A stretch of DNA of 64,000 nucleotides, taken from positions 558,001-622,000 of the forward strand of contig NZ_CP048405.1 in the NCBI RefSeq assembly GCF_014084125.1, in the 5' to 3' direction. The notes below the pieces were generated by a model. That model saw only the letters and a list, made by a program, of their open reading frames with translations, was not told the origin of the DNA and searched no databases. The position numbers and the translations under genes are program-made. Numbering within the stretch: the stretch's first letter is position 1; the number at the start of each line of letters is the position of its first letter. The DNA is from Streptacidiphilus sp. PB12-B1b (GTDB lineage: Bacteria; Actinomycetota; Actinomycetes; Streptomycetales; Streptomycetaceae). Of the stretch, positions 62,349 through 64,000 are shown piece after piece.

Positions 62349-63995
62349 GGGTCTTCCAAGATTTTCGTAGGCGTTGATCGTGTCAGCTGAGTAGGACTCG
62401 GTGGCGGAGGAGGGCGAAGCCGGCTCTGCCGTACATCTGCCGTTTGATGATTTTGATCTTGTGGTTGACGCCTTCGGTACGGCCGTTGTGCCAGGGCAGG
62501 GTGATCGCGGCCTCGACGGCCGGGCGTTCGCGTTCCAGGCCGGCGGTGTAGGAGCGCAGGAAGGGCAGGTCCGCCGTCTGGGCAGCGGTGATCCAGTCCG
62601 TCAGCAGTCCGGCGTTGTCCGGATGTGGGTCAGCAGGCGGGCGAAGGTGCGGATCAGGGTTGCGAGGTCGGTCATCTGGGGGCAGGCGGCGGTGATCTGG
62701 TCGCGCAGCGGCTGGTGCTGCTCGTGCAGCCGGTCGGGGTGGGTGAGGAGGAGTCCTGCTGCCCGGCGCGGGGACAGGTGGGCGTGGTCGGACTCGGCGC
62801 GGCCCTGGTTGATGTAGCGGACCAGGAGGTTCGCGCTGCCGGTGTAGCCCAGTTCCCGGATCTCGGTGAGCAGGGGGGTGACCGGGACGGACGGCTCTTC
62901 GCTGCGGCGTTTTCGCAGGTGGTCGCGGAAGGGATCTACCAGGCCTGGCCGGTAGGCCGGGGCCCGGACCAGCCGTTCGGGCTCGCTGTGCCGGGCGTAT
63001 CGCTTCACGGAGTTTAGGCCGAGGTTGAGGCGGCGGGCGCATTCGAGCAGGCCGACACCCTGGTCCAGGTGGGCGTGGACCTGCTGCCAGCGCTCGCGGG
63101 TGGTCGCCGCACGTCTTCCCTCGACGATCGGGGGGCCGGCCTTGGCCCAGCAGGCGCTATGGGCCTGGACCTCCTGCCAGACGGTCTCGGCGAAGCCGTG
63201 CCACAGGTGCCAGCGGTCCGCGACCTGCACGATCGTGGGGTCGGCTACGGTTGTGGCCTGCGCGAACGTGCCAGCCCCGTCCCGGCACACGACTCGCACC
63301 CCGGGGTGTTCGCGCAGCCACGCGGTCACCGTGTCGGTCTTCCGGTCGGGCAGCACGTCCACCCGCGCACCGGTGGTGGCGTCGATCAGGATCGTCGCGT
63401 AGCGGTGGCCCCTGCGCAGCGCGAACTCGTCGATCCCCACGACCGCTGGTGTCGGCCGGTCGGGCAGGGGGATCCGTAGCAGGCAGTTCAGGACGGTGGC
63501 CCAGGAGAGCATGCAGTGCAGCACGGCCAGCAGGCGGGCGCCGGCCTTGCCGGCCAGTGCTGTCGCAACGGCGTCGACGACCTTCTGCAGGGCCGGTGTG
63601 CGGCGCTGGTAGCGGCGTGTCAGGCCAGGCACCTGTTCGGCGAACGTACCCTTCGGACAGGCCGAGTTCTCGCAGTACAGCCGTCGTACCGACAGGTCCA
63701 CCACCATAGTCCGGCCACCTACCGCCTGGTCCGCGACGTGCCGCACGTACCGCGAGCGCACCCAGTCCGACGGCTGTCCGCACCCCGGACACACGGCCAC
63801 TGTGTCATCCCTGGTCCGAGCCTGGACCCTCACGAGCTCCAGACCGACCTCCACGCCCTCGACCAGCACGGCGGCCAGCTGCGGCAACAGGTCCTCGATC
63901 GCAACATCACACGCCACCACCCTGACAGCCCAGAAGCAGCACCATCACCGGCGCACAGAAGCACGATCAACGCCTACGAAAATCTTGGAAGACCC
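62349..63995 (-). mobile_element. ISL3-family insertion sequence with perfect 34-bp inverted repeats
   Basis: Bases 62349-62382 are the exact reverse complement of 63962-63995 (outer end GGGTCTTCCAAG). The element is 1647 bp and interrupts the second integrase. The window ends five bases after it, so the target duplication cannot be checked. Confidence 0.88.
62383..63920 (-). pseudogene. ISL3-family transposase with one frameshift
   Basis: From GTG 63920 the frame gives zinc-finger-like CPGCGQPSDW and CENSACPKGTF, then the DDE core (VVGIDEFALRRGHRYATILID, VQVADRWHLWHGFAE), and runs to ARLLTHIRTTPDC, stop near 62601. The conserved C-terminus DNAGLLTDWITAAQ, LPWHNGRTEGVNHKIKIIKRQMYGRAGF continues in the next frame to 62383. 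The expected junction THIRPDNAG would need four extra bases, as if one CCGG of a tandem pair near 62620 were lost. The E of TEGVNHKIK is the third catalytic residue, so the frameshift should inactivate it. Confidence 0.85.
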
Positions 63996-64000
63996 GAAGA

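Overview
The window comes from a high-GC actinomycete of the Streptomycetaceae (Streptomyces/Kitasatospora type). The evidence is strong GC3 bias, frequent GTG starts, four-base ATGA/GTGA gene overlaps, a GlnR/NnaR-style nitrogen locus, SpdB- and RepSA-type plasmid genes, and large secreted RHS proteins. About a quarter is ordinary chromosome and the rest is layered mobile DNA.

1-3.06 kb: the end of a tandem tyrosine-recombinase element (two overlapping recombinase genes, the second running off the left edge). It abuts a truncated DUF5655-type gene; a second truncated small gene diverges from that one. 3.06-14.3 kb: a complete nitrate/nitrite assimilation locus. On the minus strand lie nirB-nirD, the transporter narK and a CbiX/SirB-type chelatase for siroheme. 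On the plus strand lie an NnaR-type regulator (HemD-like domain plus winged helix) and a one-polypeptide nitrate reductase carrying its own flavodoxin and NADPH-reductase domains. GlnR-like half-sites at 11-bp spacing sit in front of the divergent nnaR/nirB pair and of nasA. 14.3-18.25 kb: a cupin/zinc-ribbon protein, a DUF488 protein, a SnoaL-like protein and a MarR-ClC chloride-channel operon with an operator-like palindrome.

18.9-39.3 kb: a 20.3-kb integrative mobilizable element bounded by identical 43-bp copies of the 3' half of a tRNA-Thr(CGT). It has 11-bp tandem arm-type repeats inside both ends (2 copies left, 4 right). Order: integrase, XRE repressor, excisionase, DUF3631 ATPase, a repeat-rich origin candidate, SpdB, an oriT candidate, MobC, relaxase, then cargo. 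Cargo 1 is a divergent XRE-flavoprotein-NUDIX / ATPase-kinase-nucleotidyltransferase-phosphatase-MetRS-like cluster of unknown function. Cargo 2 is a type III restriction-modification system of lower GC. Neither 43-bp copy has a tRNA 5' half, so this looks like one member of a stacked array or an insertion into a relic site.

39.4-41 kb: an intact IS256-family element. 41.3-54.2 kb: a divergent pair of giant secreted proteins, one with adhesin-like and SGNH-like domains and one RHS protein with a HINT domain and an ADP-ribosyltransferase tip, followed by its immunity gene. 54.25-60.88 kb: a 6.6-kb integrative element (int, xis, frameshifted HUH Rep, GntR, XRE, small genes, a hairpin-rich cis region) inserted between that cassette and a displaced RHS tip. 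The displaced tip is a HINT end plus YwqJ-type deaminase, followed by its own immunity gene. From 61.88 kb a second copy of the same integrase end begins and is cut by an ISL3-family element with perfect 34-bp inverted repeats and a frameshifted transposase, which reaches the right edge.

The main stories are the nitrogen locus with a readable operator array, the unexplained cargo cluster inside the 20-kb element, and RHS toxin tips split by an element that targets a site just behind the immunity-gene terminator.
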